Source: JAVJSD01 sp040219575
GTDB taxonomy: Bacteria > Planctomycetota > Planctomycetia > Pirellulales > Pirellulaceae
Assembly: GCA_040219575.1 (NCBI GenBank)
Contig: JAVJSD010000123.1
Location: forward strand, 1 to 38,496
DNA: 38,496 nt
Direction of reading: 5' to 3'
Made by a program: the position numbers and the translations under genes
Part shown: positions 26,323 through 35,186 of the stretch, piece by piece
Position numbering within the stretch: position 1 is the stretch's first letter
How the letters are laid out: each line of letters begins with the position of its first letter
The notes under the pieces: generated by a model
Database searches by the model: none
The model's input: only the letters and a program-made list of their open reading frames with translations
Told to the model about the DNA's origin: nothing

Positions 26323-26655
26323 TCAATCGCCGTTGCCGGGCAGTTCCATTTCCGCGGAGCTTATGGTGTCCTGTCCCGGACCTCGGACATGGAGCACGTA
26401 AAGTACATGGCCCTTGATGACGTACAGGTACGTCAATCCGGAGGTCGTAGCGAAAAAGGTCTGCCGGATATCGACCGGATGTGAGGCGGATTCCGGTGCG
26501 AGCCCGCGAAACGGCGATTTCTCCATGGACTCGAGTGCACGATCGTACGCGTCCAACCAATGGACGGCGCCTTGCGGACTGTTGCTATCGATGTAGTCGT
26601 AGCACGCCTGACGGTCGCGTTCAGCCCGTGCCGTTGTTTCGACGCGATAGCTCAT
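26323..26655 (-). CDS. RelE/ParE-family toxin
   Basis: The product has 110 residues. The N-terminal pattern ERDRQACYDYIDSNSPQGAVHW, the central FRGLAPES and the C-terminal TYLYVIKGHVLYVLHVRGPGQD are those of ParE/RelE plasmid-stabilisation toxins. These are small alpha/beta proteins that poison gyrase (ParE) or cleave ribosome-bound mRNA (RelE); which applies cannot be told here. The start overlaps the antitoxin stop by four bases (ATGA). The pair lies between nusB and ftsY. Confidence 0.9.
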   Translation of the reverse strand: MSYRVETTARAERDRQACYDYIDSNSPQGAVHWLDAYDRALESMEKSPFRGLAPESASHPVDIRQTFFATTSGLTYLYVIKGHVLYVLHVRGPGQDTISSAEMELPGNGD

Positions 26656-26891
26656 CTGAGCGGCGGCAGATCGTTTTGGCGCCGAAACTCGTCACTCGCC
26701 TCTCGGAAAGGCCTTGTACGACCGGCGTCTACATCGGCTAAGCCCTCGGTGATCGCCGCATGGGCGTCGTCGCTGTTGGTCTCTCGCCAGAGCCAAAGAA
26801 GTCCCTCCAGGGAGAGATCGGCTCCCTCCCCGGCCAATTGCTCCTCCGCGAATTCATGGAACCTGTCGAGTTCGGATTTTGTGTCGCCCAT
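26652..26891 (-). CDS. Antitoxin of the ParE/RelE-type pair
   Basis: The product has 79 residues and is acidic (SELDRFHEFAEEQL, REASDEFRRQND). The pattern ITEGLADVDAGRTRPFREA resembles the C-terminal toxin-neutralising segment of antitoxins that precede ParE genes. There is no visible DNA-binding ribbon-helix-helix N-terminus, so operator binding is uncertain. AAGGAGA lies 8 bases before ATG. It is directly upstream of and translationally coupled to the toxin gene, and 60 bases after nusB. Confidence 0.85.
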   Translation of the reverse strand: MGDTKSELDRFHEFAEEQLAGEGADLSLEGLLWLWRETNSDDAHAAITEGLADVDAGRTRPFREASDEFRRQNDLPPLR

Positions 26892-26951
26892 CGTGAGATG
26901 TCTCCTTGACTTGTCGTTCGCGGGACAAGGCGTTGGGGGCCGCCCGCGGGA

Positions 26952-27371
26952 TCACTGCTCCCGGGCGAGTCGGGCGCGCTCCTGCAGAAACCGATCGAGC
27001 ACGCCGTTGACGAACTGCGCCGACTGCTTGGCGCCGAACCGTTTGGCCAACTCCACCGCTTCGTTGATGGCCACGCGCGGCGGCGTCTTCGTGTACAGCA
27101 GTTCGTACGCGCCCAGCCGCAGGATGTTCCGGTCGGTCACCGCCATGCGGACCAGGCTCCAATTGTCGGCGCACTTGGTGAGCAACACGTCCAACTCGTC
27201 GCGGTTGCGGCGGACGCCCGAGATCAAACCCTGGGCGAAGACGATCAATTCGTCGTCCTTTAGTCGTCCGCGCAGGAATTGCTCGATGGCTTCCGAGGCG
27301 CGGCCTGGATTCAGGTCGTCCTCGTAAATCATCTGCAAGACGACCTCGCGGGCACGGCTTCTGCGAGACAT
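26952..27371 (-). CDS. nusB: Transcription antitermination factor NusB
   Basis: The product has 139 residues, typical for NusB. NusB binds boxA RNA with S10 (NusE) and promotes antitermination of rRNA transcription. The N-terminal SRRSRAREVVLQMIYEDDL and the C-terminal PPRVAINEAVELAKRFGAKQ, SAQFVNGVLDRF are diagnostic. It lies 290 bases after ribH on the same strand, the common ribH-nusB neighbourhood; that gap shows no gene or strong structure. Confidence 0.97.
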   Translation of the reverse strand: MSRRSRAREVVLQMIYEDDLNPGRASEAIEQFLRGRLKDDELIVFAQGLISGVRRNRDELDVLLTKCADNWSLVRMAVTDRNILRLGAYELLYTKTPPRVAINEAVELAKRFGAKQSAQFVNGVLDRFLQERARLAREQ

Positions 27372-27661
27372 GGGCGGTACTATGATTTCTCGACAGTTGG
27401 CGACGCCGTGGAGGGCGGCGACCGCTGTCGGTTGGTGGAATGGTCGTTTTCGTACGTAGGTGGTTGGGTGAAAACTCGGGCAGCGCGGCGGCGGAAGGCG
27501 ATGACCGCCGCGGCGTCCACTTAATTATAGGCAAGCGGGCCCCGTTCGACTCAAGGTCGACTTCGCCTCGCCGGCGGCGCGTGGCGGTTTTGGCGGCTTC
27601 TCCCACCAGTGATTCGCGGAAATCATCGCCGGATTGGCTTGCCGGCCTTGCACGACCGCCG

Positions 27662-28132
27662 TCAGGGAAGCTGGTCCAACAGGCGGACCATCTCCAGGGC
27701 GGCCTCCGCGCACTCGGCGCCTTTGTTTCCCACGTTGCCGCCGCTGCGGTGGATCGCCTGCTCCAAGGTGTTGCAGGTCAACACGCCAAACAGCACCGGC
27801 ACGCCGGTCTCCAGGGCGATGCGTCCCAGGCTGCCGCTCACCTGCTGGTTGATGTGATGATCGTGCGTCGTCTCGCCGCGAATGACCGCCCCCAGGCAGA
27901 GCACCGCCCGATACTGCGCCGATGCCGCCAATCGCTGGGCGACCAGCGGAATCTCCCACGCGCCCGGCACCTGGGCCACGTCGATGGCGTCGCCGGCCAC
28001 GCCCGCACCGGTGAGCGTCGAGACGGCGCCCTCCAGCAGCTTTCCGGTGATCGATTCGTTGTAGCGGGAAACCACCACCGCGAATCGGCCATCCACCGGC
28101 TCGTCGATTCTTCCGGACCATTCGCGCGGCAA
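27662..28132 (-). CDS. ribH: 6,7-dimethyl-8-ribityllumazine synthase
   Basis: The product has 156 residues. It condenses 5-amino-6-ribitylaminouracil with 3,4-dihydroxybutanone phosphate in riboflavin synthesis. Signatures are FAVVVSRYNESITGKLLEGA, VPGAWEIPL, CLGAVIRGETTHDHHI and PVLFGVLTCNTLEQA. The start is TTG at 28132 with GGGAG 6 bases upstream; no ATG is available before the first conserved strand. The preceding gene ends 59 bases upstream. No FMN riboswitch is visible. Confidence 0.95.
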   Translation of the reverse strand: MPREWSGRIDEPVDGRFAVVVSRYNESITGKLLEGAVSTLTGAGVAGDAIDVAQVPGAWEIPLVAQRLAASAQYRAVLCLGAVIRGETTHDHHINQQVSGSLGRIALETGVPVLFGVLTCNTLEQAIHRSGGNVGNKGAECAEAALEMVRLLDQLP

Positions 28133-28191
28133 GGGAGACTCCCGTTTGAGGAAAATGTGTTTGGGGCGCCGAGTGATCCCCGGGCCTCAAG

Positions 28192-29124
28192 TTACGGCGG
28201 CGGCACCGAAACCGTCAACTCCCGCTCGCGGCCCTGACCGGCGATCGCCGACGATCCGCCGGTCACGACGGTTAGCGTCACTTCGCCGCCGCGGCTTGCC
28301 TCGAGCATCTCGTAGAAGGCGTCGACGTCTTCGGCCAGCACAATTTCGTCGCCCTTGAGAACGCCCGCCTGATCGAACGGTTTGCCGGGGGCAATCGAAT
28401 CGACGGCCAGTTTCCGACCGGAACGGCCGAAGACTTGCCTCTGGGCCGTGAACCCCAAATCCTGCTGCAGCGTGGCGTTGCGGCGGATCTTCACCGCCTC
28501 CGCCCAGGCCAGCGACCCGCCGCCGGCCACGATCACCGCCAACAGCAAGATCACCACCGCCAGCGTCAGGCGGATCGCCAGTTGATCCATCACGTCCATC
28601 GCCCGCGATTTGCCCCGCGGGTGAAGCACCATCGCCGCAACCACCAGGCAGCCGATGACCACCATGCACGTCGCCGTTCCCAGCAACAAGCCGGGCAGCG
28701 CCCCCAGGTAAAACACCAGCGCGAACTGCGCGCCGCAGGCCGCCATCAACACGAACACCGCCCGCGTGCCGAACCGAAACGGATGCGGCCGCGCCGCCTC
28801 GTCGACCACCGCCTGCAGCGCCACCGGTTCAGGCGCGGGGTGGTGTTGCGCTGCGTGAAGTGGCGCTACATGATGTGGCGGGGCGTGATCTTGCGTCGGA
28901 TGTCGCCCCGCTGCGGGCGAACCGGCGGTGTAGGGCCCCGGCGGCAGATACTGGATGTCCCGCGATGCGCCAGCAGGCGAATCCGCCGCGTCGGGCGTCT
29001 CTCCGATCTGCGTCTCCCCGATCTGCGTCTCCCCGATCTGCGGCGGCGTTTCGGGCGAGGCCAACTCCGCCTCGAAGGGGCGCTCGGAATCGTCGTCGTG
29101 GCGCTCGTGCGATTCGTCGACCAT
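28192..29124 (-). CDS. Membrane protein with C-terminal PDZ-like domain
   Basis: The product has 310 residues from ATG at 29124; a TTG at 29214 would add 30 residues. The N-terminal 115 residues are polar, with IGETQIGETQIGET repeats and a His/Pro-rich stretch (HHVAPLHAAQHHPAP). Three or four helices follow (FVLMAACGAQFALVFYLGAL; LLLGTATCMVVIGCLVVAAM; LAIRLTLAVVILLLAVIVAG). The last 90 residues read like a PDZ domain (LAVDSIAPGKPFDQAGVLKG, DEIVLAEDVDAFYEMLE). There is no protease domain, so it may be an assembly or regulatory factor. It precedes ribH. Confidence 0.72.
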   Translation of the reverse strand: MVDESHERHDDDSERPFEAELASPETPPQIGETQIGETQIGETPDAADSPAGASRDIQYLPPGPYTAGSPAAGRHPTQDHAPPHHVAPLHAAQHHPAPEPVALQAVVDEAARPHPFRFGTRAVFVLMAACGAQFALVFYLGALPGLLLGTATCMVVIGCLVVAAMVLHPRGKSRAMDVMDQLAIRLTLAVVILLLAVIVAGGGSLAWAEAVKIRRNATLQQDLGFTAQRQVFGRSGRKLAVDSIAPGKPFDQAGVLKGDEIVLAEDVDAFYEMLEASRGGEVTLTVVTGGSSAIAGQGRERELTVSVPPP

Positions 29125-29236
29125 GGCGTCCGCCGCCGCTCGGAAAATGGGGACCTGCTCCGCCTTCCGCTCTCGTCTGCCTGTACGGTATCGCACGTCG
29201 GAATCGAACGTCAACCGTCACGGGCAGCGCCGTGGA

Positions 29237-30232
29237 TCAACCCGCGGAGTTCTCCCCGTCGGCGGCTTCCGAGGGGGGCTTGAAGAACTTCCGCTCCAGC
29301 GAGGGCTGATACGGCGTCCAGCGGCTCTCGGCGTTGGCGTCCTCGCGCATCAGATGCCCGATGCTGTGCAACTTGGCGTCGAGGTTGTCGAGAAAGGCCA
29401 GCGCGATCGCCTCCAGCGTCATCGGCAGCTTGGGACTGCCGAAGGCGTATTCACCGTGGTGGCTGACGATCATGTGCTTCAGCCGCAGGGCCAGATCCGA
29501 CGGAAACGTCTCGCCCGACAGCTTCTCCGCCTCGCGGATCTTGGCCTCCAGCATGCCGACCGCCAGCACCAGGTGCCCGATCAGTTGCCCCTCGTCGCTG
29601 TAGCCCAGGTCGCGTTCGTAGGTGAGTTCGTCGATCTTGCCCATATCGTGCAGGAAGGCGCCGAACAGCAGTTGCTCGCCGTCCAGGTCGGGATAGTGCG
29701 GGGCCACCGACTGCACCAGCTCCATCAGCCCCACCACGTGCTCCAGCAGTCCTCCCTGGTAGGCGTGGTGATTCTTCACGCCGGCCGGAGCGCGGGTGAA
29801 CTTGTCCATGAACGCCTCGTCGACCAGAAAACACTCGGCCAGATTCCGCAGATGGACGTTGCTCACGCCCCGCAGCATCTCGCTGAGCCGCTGGGCCATG
29901 CGATCGATCTGCACCTCGCCGAGCGTGATGAAATCCGCCTCGTCGATCGTACTGGCGTCGGCCGCTTCGATGCGCTGGGCGATCATCTGCAGCGTGCCGT
30001 TGTAAAACTGCGTGGTCCCCTGCACGCGGACGAAATTGCCGTTCTCGAACGTCTTGCTGAGCTGCTCGTTGGCGTTCCACAGCATGGCGGTGAGCGAACC
30101 GGTGCGGTCGGACAGCCTCACTTGAAGGTAGAGGTTTCCCGCCCGGTTGGCCCGCAGCTGTTTTTCGGAGACCAGGTAGATTTCATCGACGTTTTCGCGT
30201 TCTCCCAGTTGATTGATGAAGCGGCGGGACAT
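29237..30232 (-). CDS. yhaM: 3'-5' exoribonuclease, YhaM-like (OB-fold plus HD domain)
   Basis: The product has 331 residues. The N-terminal OB-fold (VDEIYLVSEKQLRANRAGN; FVRVQGTTQFYNGTLQMI) is followed by an HD domain: KNHHAYQGGLLEHVVGLMEL, FLHDMGKIDEL and HMIVSHHGEYAFGSP. This arrangement is that of Bacillus YhaM/CbfA, a Mn-dependent 3'-5' exoribonuclease acting on RNA and DNA. ATG at 30232 with AAGGAA upstream is chosen over a 12-codon longer frame. It diverges from proS and may head the minus-strand run toward ribH and nusB. Confidence 0.9.
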   Translation of the reverse strand: MSRRFINQLGERENVDEIYLVSEKQLRANRAGNLYLQVRLSDRTGSLTAMLWNANEQLSKTFENGNFVRVQGTTQFYNGTLQMIAQRIEAADASTIDEADFITLGEVQIDRMAQRLSEMLRGVSNVHLRNLAECFLVDEAFMDKFTRAPAGVKNHHAYQGGLLEHVVGLMELVQSVAPHYPDLDGEQLLFGAFLHDMGKIDELTYERDLGYSDEGQLIGHLVLAVGMLEAKIREAEKLSGETFPSDLALRLKHMIVSHHGEYAFGSPKLPMTLEAIALAFLDNLDAKLHSIGHLMREDANAESRWTPYQPSLERKFFKPPSEAADGENSAG

Positions 30233-30447
30233 GACGTTCCTTGTGGGCGGAGAGAAAAAGGCGGGCAATTCGTCGATTCTACGTCTCGCGCGGCGGGCCC
30301 TACAAGGCGGTACGATTGCGGCGCGCAGGCCGCGGCGTGTCGTCTTGCCCGGTTCGCCGCGGCTTCCGTAGAATGTCGCGTCTTGTGGAAGCGTCGGGGC
30401 GCCGCCGAGTTCGAATCGAGTCCATTTCCCGCAGGGAACCGCCTGTT

Positions 30448-31962
30448 ATGGCCAAAAAGCCCAAGAACGCCATCAGCCCCACGCGCGAGGAAGACTACCC
30501 CGAGTGGTACCAGCAGGTGATCAAGGCGGCCGACCTGGCGGAGGTCTCGCCGGTGCGCGGCTGCATGGTCATCAAGCCCTGGGGCTACGCGCTGTGGGAG
30601 AACATGCAGCGGGTGCTCGACGGCATGTTCAAGGCCACTGGCCACGAGAACGCCTACTTCCCGCTGTTCATCCCCATGAGCTTCCTGGAGAAGGAGGCCC
30701 AGCACGTGGAGGGTTTCGCCAAGGAATGCGCCGTGGTGACGCATCACCGCCTCGAGCCGGGCCCCGACGGCGGCCTGGTTCCCGCCGGCAAGCTCGACGA
30801 ACCGCTGATCGTGCGCCCCACCAGCGAAACCATCATCGGCTCGATGTACGCCAAGTGGGTGCAGTCGTACCGCGACCTGCCGATCCTCATCAACCAATGG
30901 GCCAACGTCGTCCGCTGGGAGCTGCGGACGCGGATGTTCCTCCGCACCGCCGAATTCCTCTGGCAGGAGGGACACACCGCCCACGCCACCCGCGAGGAAG
31001 CCTGGGAGGAGACGGTCCGCATGCTCGACGTGTACGCCGACTTCGCCGAAAACTATATGGCGATGCCGGTCATCAAGGGGGAGAAGACGGCCGGCGAGCG
31101 TTTTCCCGGCGCGGTCTCCACGCTCTCGATCGAGGCCATGATGCAGGACCGCAAGGCGCTGCAGGCCGGCACGTCGCACTTTCTCGGCCAGAACTTCTCC
31201 AAGGCCCAGGAGATCAAGTTCCAGAACCAGAACGGCGAGGAGGAGTTCGCCTGGACCACGTCGTGGGGCGTCTCCACGCGGCTGGTCGGCGCCCTGCTGA
31301 TGACGCACAGCGACGACGACGGCCTCGTGCTGCCTCCCCGCCTAGCGCCCAAGCACGTGGTGATCCTGCCGATCTACCGCACCGACGAAGAGAAATCGCA
31401 GGTGCTGGCGTATTGCGACAGCCTGCGACAGGAATTGGCGGCGCAGCCGTACTGCGACGGCAAGCTGCAGGTGCTGGTCGACGATCGCGACCTCCGCGGC
31501 GGCGAGAAGAACTGGCAACACGTCAAAAAGGGCGTGCCGCTGCGGGTGGAGGTCGGGCCGCGCGACCTGGCCGACGGCAAGGTGTTCCTCTCCCGCCGCG
31601 ACGCCGGCAAGGTGGGCGGCGTCGAGCGGGCCAAGTTCGTCGCCGAAGCCACCACCATGCTCGAGGAGATTCAGACCGGCCTGTTTCAGGCGGCGCTCAA
31701 GCTGCGCGAGGACAACACCCGCCGCATCGAGTCGCTCGACGAATTCCGGGCCTACTTCACGCCCAACAGCGCCGACAAGCCCGAGTTGCACGGCGGCTTC
31801 GCGGACTGTTGGTTTGTGGAGGACCCGCAGGTCGAGGAGATTCTCAAGGACCTGAAGGTCACCATCCGCTGCGTGCCGCTGGCCGACAACGACACCCCCG
31901 GCAAATGCCTCTTCACCGGCCGCGACACGGATAAACGCGCGATCTTCGCCAAGGCGTATTGA
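30448..31962 (+). CDS. proS: Prolyl-tRNA synthetase, type 3 (archaeal/eukaryotic-like)
   Basis: The product has 504 residues, the length of the type 3 class without the bacterial editing insertion. Class II motifs are visible: motif 2 RWELRTRMFLRTAEFLWQEG at about 157-176 and motif 3 near WTTSWGVSTRLVGALLMTHS. The anticodon-binding domain follows (KHVVILPIYR; KGVPLRVEVGPRDLADGKV), and the C-terminal extension ends CLFTGRDTDKRAIFAKAY, with the terminal tyrosine typical of this class. ATG at 30448 with CAGGGAA upstream is the start; the longer frame to 30241 is not family-like. Confidence 0.97.
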   Translation: MAKKPKNAISPTREEDYPEWYQQVIKAADLAEVSPVRGCMVIKPWGYALWENMQRVLDGMFKATGHENAYFPLFIPMSFLEKEAQHVEGFAKECAVVTHHRLEPGPDGGLVPAGKLDEPLIVRPTSETIIGSMYAKWVQSYRDLPILINQWANVVRWELRTRMFLRTAEFLWQEGHTAHATREEAWEETVRMLDVYADFAENYMAMPVIKGEKTAGERFPGAVSTLSIEAMMQDRKALQAGTSHFLGQNFSKAQEIKFQNQNGEEEFAWTTSWGVSTRLVGALLMTHSDDDGLVLPPRLAPKHVVILPIYRTDEEKSQVLAYCDSLRQELAAQPYCDGKLQVLVDDRDLRGGEKNWQHVKKGVPLRVEVGPRDLADGKVFLSRRDAGKVGGVERAKFVAEATTMLEEIQTGLFQAALKLREDNTRRIESLDEFRAYFTPNSADKPELHGGFADCWFVEDPQVEEILKDLKVTIRCVPLADNDTPGKCLFTGRDTDKRAIFAKAY

Positions 31963-31990
31963 GACGCTGGACGATTCGAGAGTGATCCGC

Positions 31991-32272
31991 ATGCGTTCAC
32001 GAAACAAGGTTTACTGCGAAGTCCTCCAAGCAGGTCTTCTCAACATCCGGGCCTATGCCGGCGACGCCGAACGCTGCTTTGCCGAGGCCGACCATCTCCA
32101 CAACCTCCCCGCACTTTTGTGCAATCCCGAAAACGAAGAACTCCACCGATACTACTGGGAGGTGGAACGTCCGTCGTTTATCAAATCAGCCAAACCCGAG
32201 TGGCTTGTGGGGTACGAGGCCCTCTGGAGGGAATTAGAACAGTCGATAGGGCGGGAAAGTAGAAGCGATTGA
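31991..32272 (+). CDS. Small protein of unknown function, 93 aa
   Basis: ATG at 31991 is preceded by CGAGAG; a GTG at 31982 is possible. The protein is soluble, with an early hydrophobic strand (VLQAGLLNIRAYAG), then CFAEADHLHNLPALLCNPEN and a helical, aromatic-rich end (HRYYWEVERPSFIKSAKPEW). It begins 28 bases after proS on the same strand and is probably co-transcribed with it. No family recognised. Codon use is ordinary. Confidence 0.7.
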   Translation: MRSRNKVYCEVLQAGLLNIRAYAGDAERCFAEADHLHNLPALLCNPENEELHRYYWEVERPSFIKSAKPEWLVGYEALWRELEQSIGRESRSD

Positions 32273-32294
32273 CCTATTATTCGAAACCGTTGTT

Positions 32295-32308
32295 CTCTAG
32301 ATCTAGAG
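32295..32308. repeat. Perfect 14-bp palindrome
   Basis: CTCTAGATCTAGAG is a perfect palindrome 53 bases upstream of the next gene. It could be a small operator, but one copy only. Confidence 0.35.
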
Positions 32309-32361
32309 CAGTCACGAGTGATTCTTGCCATCCAGCCACACCTTGTCAGGGAGGAATCTCC

Positions 32362-32670
32362 ATGAGCGACGCCGAACGGAAGCAGGCCGTCGAGTACAAC
32401 CGGCGACTCGCCCAGGAAGTTGCAAGGCGCTTCCTTTGGCGGCTGGGCTTGATGGCGTTTTGTGCGGGGGCCGCCGCAATCGTCTGGTACGTCACCAAGT
32501 CGGTCGTGTTCGCCTTTCCACCCGCTGGTATGGCGGCTTTCTTCGGCATCATGGCGCTCGAGGCGTGGGACACGTGGCGAGAGGTGCGGCGACGCGATTG
32601 GCATCGCCTTTCTCCCTTGCGAAGATCGACGCCCGCAACCTCTGCAAGAACCGACATGCGGCAACAATAG
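32362..32670 (+). CDS. Small membrane protein of unknown function, 102 aa
   Basis: ATG at 32362 has a strong ribosome site (CAGGGAGGA). The N-terminus is charged and helical (DAERKQAVEYNRRLAQEVAR). Two hydrophobic segments follow (WRLGLMAFCAGAAAIVWYV; SVVFAFPPAGMAAFFGIMAL), then a basic polar tail (REVRRRDWHRLSPLRRS). Topology is probably two helices with both ends in the cytoplasm. No named family is recognised. Confidence 0.75.
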   Translation: MSDAERKQAVEYNRRLAQEVARRFLWRLGLMAFCAGAAAIVWYVTKSVVFAFPPAGMAAFFGIMALEAWDTWREVRRRDWHRLSPLRRSTPATSARTDMRQQ

Positions 32671-32700
32671 CCACCTCATCCGCGAAGGGAGCCAATCAGC

Positions 32701-32740
32701 TGAGGTGCACCTCATGCCGGCCGCGGCAATCCAGCCGCGG
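32701..32740. terminator. Palindrome plus GC hairpin between convergent genes
   Basis: A perfect 14-bp palindrome TGAGGTGCACCTCA (32701-32714) is followed by CCGCGGC-AATCCA-GCCGCGG (32721-32740). A third stem, TTGGCGG-AGCATAG-CCGCCAA, lies near 32769-32789. None is followed by a clear T-tract. They sit between two convergent stops and may together act as a bidirectional terminator. Confidence 0.45.
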
Positions 32741-32856
32741 AGCTTCTTCGTGACAGGTAAATGCGAGCCGTTGGCGGAGCATAGCCGCCAAAACGTTCGC
32801 GGCGGCCTCTTCAATCCCGAAGTACGCGCCGCGATCGCCGACGGCTTCGCGGGCGA

Positions 32857-34155
32857 TTACACAAACGGCGTGACGCCGGGCGTCGCGATTTCGGGTACGG
32901 GGATGTCGGCGTCCCAGGCCAGTGTCTTTGGTCCGAGCACTTCCTGCGAATCCATCGCCTCCTGCCAGGTCAGCGTGCGGCCGGTGTAGGCCGACATGCG
33001 GGCGATGATCGCCAGCATCGTGCTGTTGGCCATGTACTCGCCGTTGTTGAGGATCTCCCCCTTGCGGAGCGCGGCGTACATGGCGTCGTGCTCCAGTTGA
33101 TGCATCACGGTCCGCCGGCCGTCCCACTTCCAGGGCTGCTTGCCGGTGATCTCGTAACCCATCAGGTCGCAGGAGCCCTCGCTCCCCAGGACGTGCACGT
33201 GCGTGCTGTTGTCGCAGCCGCGCTGGTGGCGGGTGCCGGCGTACACCCGCTCGCCGCCGGCGTAGTCGAACACGGCGAAGAAGTGGTCGTAGATGTGGCC
33301 GTACTCCTCGCCGGTGCGCGTCTGCCGCCCGCCGGTGGCGTAGCACCGCTGCGGCGTCCGGTCGCCGAGCACCCACGCGCACTGATCGAGCTGATGCACG
33401 AACTGCTCGGTGATGAAGTCGCCCGAGAGCCACGTGAAGTAGTACCAGTTGCGCATCTGGTACTCCATCTCGGTCATCTTCTCCTCGCGCGGGCGGACCC
33501 ACACGCCGCCGGAGTAGCGGATCGCCTCGAGCGACAGCGGCCGGCCGATGGCGCCGGCATTCAGGCGTTCCATCGTGTTGAGCAGGCCGGTCTCGTACCG
33601 CCAGCAGAGGCCCGAGACGACCGCCAGATTCTTCTTCTTGGCCAGGCGGGAGGATTCCAACACCGAACGGACGCCGGGAGCGTCGACCGCCACCGGCTTC
33701 TCGGCGAAGACATGCTTACCCGCCTCGACGCAGGCGGCCAGGTGCTGCGGGCGAAAATAGGGCGGCGTGGCGAGCAATACGACGTCGCTGTCGGCGATCA
33801 CCCCCTGGTATGCGTCGAAGCCCGTGTAGCAGCGCTCGTCCGGCACGTCGACCCGCTCCGAAACTTCGCTGTTGGCGAGGAACTTGCGGCTGGACTGCAG
33901 GCGGTCGTCGAAGGCGTCGGCCAGCGCGACCAGACGCGTTCCCTTATCGGCCCGCAGCGCCTGCACCGCGGCGCCCGTGCCGCGCCCGCCGCAGCCGACC
34001 AGTCCGACCTTGATCACGTCGTCGCCGGCGGCATGCACCGGCGCGGCGGCGCTCAGCGCCAACGTGGAAGCGGCGGCCGCCGCGGCGGAGGTCTGGAGGA
34101 AGTTGCGGCGCGACGAGGTGGGCGTGAACGAGGTGGGCATGGTTCGGTCCGACAT
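32857..34155 (-). CDS. Tat-exported Gfo/Idh/MocA family oxidoreductase
   Basis: The product has 432 residues. A twin-arginine signal is visible: SSRRNFLQTSAAAAAASTLA, then ending VHAAGDD. The NAD(P)-binding fold starts IKVGLVGCGGRGTGAAVQAL. The conserved GKHVFAEKPVAVDAPG carries the EKP motif, and FITEQFVHQLDQCAWVLG falls in the substrate-binding region. Planctomycetes encode many such exported oxidoreductases that process sugars or inositols in the periplasm, with cofactor bound before export. ATG at 34155 with GGAG upstream was chosen over a longer frame. It converges with the small membrane gene. Confidence 0.92.
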   Translation of the reverse strand: MSDRTMPTSFTPTSSRRNFLQTSAAAAAASTLALSAAAPVHAAGDDVIKVGLVGCGGRGTGAAVQALRADKGTRLVALADAFDDRLQSSRKFLANSEVSERVDVPDERCYTGFDAYQGVIADSDVVLLATPPYFRPQHLAACVEAGKHVFAEKPVAVDAPGVRSVLESSRLAKKKNLAVVSGLCWRYETGLLNTMERLNAGAIGRPLSLEAIRYSGGVWVRPREEKMTEMEYQMRNWYYFTWLSGDFITEQFVHQLDQCAWVLGDRTPQRCYATGGRQTRTGEEYGHIYDHFFAVFDYAGGERVYAGTRHQRGCDNSTHVHVLGSEGSCDLMGYEITGKQPWKWDGRRTVMHQLEHDAMYAALRKGEILNNGEYMANSTMLAIIARMSAYTGRTLTWQEAMDSQEVLGPKTLAWDADIPVPEIATPGVTPFV

Positions 34156-34329
34156 GGTGGGCTCCGTGGCGGCATGGAAAGGGCGGGTTTCTCGCTCCGA
34201 TTCTAACACGCCCGGCCGTCCTCTTGGGCCGCCGAAACCTGCGAGTTAGCGCAGGGCCTCTTGCGCGGGAAACTTGTCACTGGGGTCCCGTGTTGTTGCC
34301 AGGAGAAGGTCGAGGGGCATCAAGTGGGG

Positions 34330-34500
34330 GCATCAAGGTGCCAGCCATTTCCGAAAAGGGGCGTCGCTTCCACCGGAATGAAATCGCCGGCGCCGGGTCG
34401 CCCAAAACCGATTAAGGGACGCTGCTCTCCACCTCGCGACCGTTCGTAGACGGGGCGATCGATTCTCCCTCAGTTGAGACGAGTGGCCGCATTTTCCGCC
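34330..34500. repeat. Long dispersed repeat, copy R1 (3' end of paralogue A)
   Basis: The block starts GCATCAAGG, contains CCAGCCATTTC then GAAAAGGGGCGTCGCTTCC and runs into the last 30 codons of paralogue A (TTCTCCCTCAGTTGAGA). It is homologous to R3 over about 150 bases with one indel of about 17. The part outside the gene is as well conserved as the coding part. Confidence 0.85.
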
Positions 34501-35173
34501 CTTCTTCTCCGGCATCTTCGTGCTCGGACATGAATTGTTCGAAGGTCGGAAAATCCTCCGGCAGCACCCACGTATCGACCGTGCCGTTAGCGGGCCCCAC
34601 TGCGGTGGTGTCGATCCGCCGGGTCACCTCCCTGCGCAACTGAAGGTAACGCTGCTGAACCCCTTCGGGAATCGGCGGCCAGTGGCCGACCATCGGCGGA
34701 TCGTACATCTCGTCAAAGTTGCCGAGACTTTGATTGCCGAACGGCGCCACGGGAACAGAAGCCGTGTTCAAAGTTCCCCACGGTTCATAGTCCTGGTAGC
34801 TTTCCCCCACCTTGTCAGCATGGAATCGCAGGCGGATTCGCTCAACAAGCACCCGGCGTCCGTCCCACTCTTTGTAATAGCGCTCGAATGTCAACCGCGG
34901 ATACTCGCGACTGCCTCGCCAGTAGGCCAGGACCGCGCAGCAGACCGTCACCCCCGCCAGCAAGATCGCCAGGGAGAATCTCGCCCTGGGCCTCGGCCAA
35001 TTCAGCCACGGCGGAAAGCGCGGGCGCCATCTTCGTGCGGTTAGATACTCTTGCACATCCATCGGAGAGGCCTGTCTCGCATCAAAGCGCGTCCGGGCCA
35101 AAGTTACGTCGACCGTGTCCCAATCAAAGGCGTTTAAGATCACGTCCACGTCGACCCCCTTCTGATCAAACAT
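34412..35173 (-). CDS. Membrane-anchored protein, paralogue A (253 aa)
   Basis: The N-terminal 40 residues (VDVDVILNAFDWDTVDVTLA) precede a basic segment and a single helix (ARFSLAILLAGVTVCCAVLA). The outer part contains YYKEWDGRRVLVERIRLRFH, then SYQDYEPWGTLNTASVPV. The motif YxDYEPxGTL is shared with paralogue B. The end, MRPLVSTEGESIAPSTN, lies in repeat R1. ATG at 35173 has no clear ribosome site; ATG at 35062 (residue 38) would still include the helix. Function unknown; it is probably an exported bitopic protein. Confidence 0.7.
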   Translation of the reverse strand: MFDQKGVDVDVILNAFDWDTVDVTLARTRFDARQASPMDVQEYLTARRWRPRFPPWLNWPRPRARFSLAILLAGVTVCCAVLAYWRGSREYPRLTFERYYKEWDGRRVLVERIRLRFHADKVGESYQDYEPWGTLNTASVPVAPFGNQSLGNFDEMYDPPMVGHWPPIPEGVQQRYLQLRREVTRRIDTTAVGPANGTVDTWVLPEDFPTFEQFMSEHEDAGEEGRKMRPLVSTEGESIAPSTNGREVESSVP

Positions 35174-35186
35174 AACAGCGCATGTA

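Noticed and set aside
28133..28191. FMN riboswitch before ribH
   Set aside because: The 59-base gap is too short and lacks the conserved FMN-aptamer segments.
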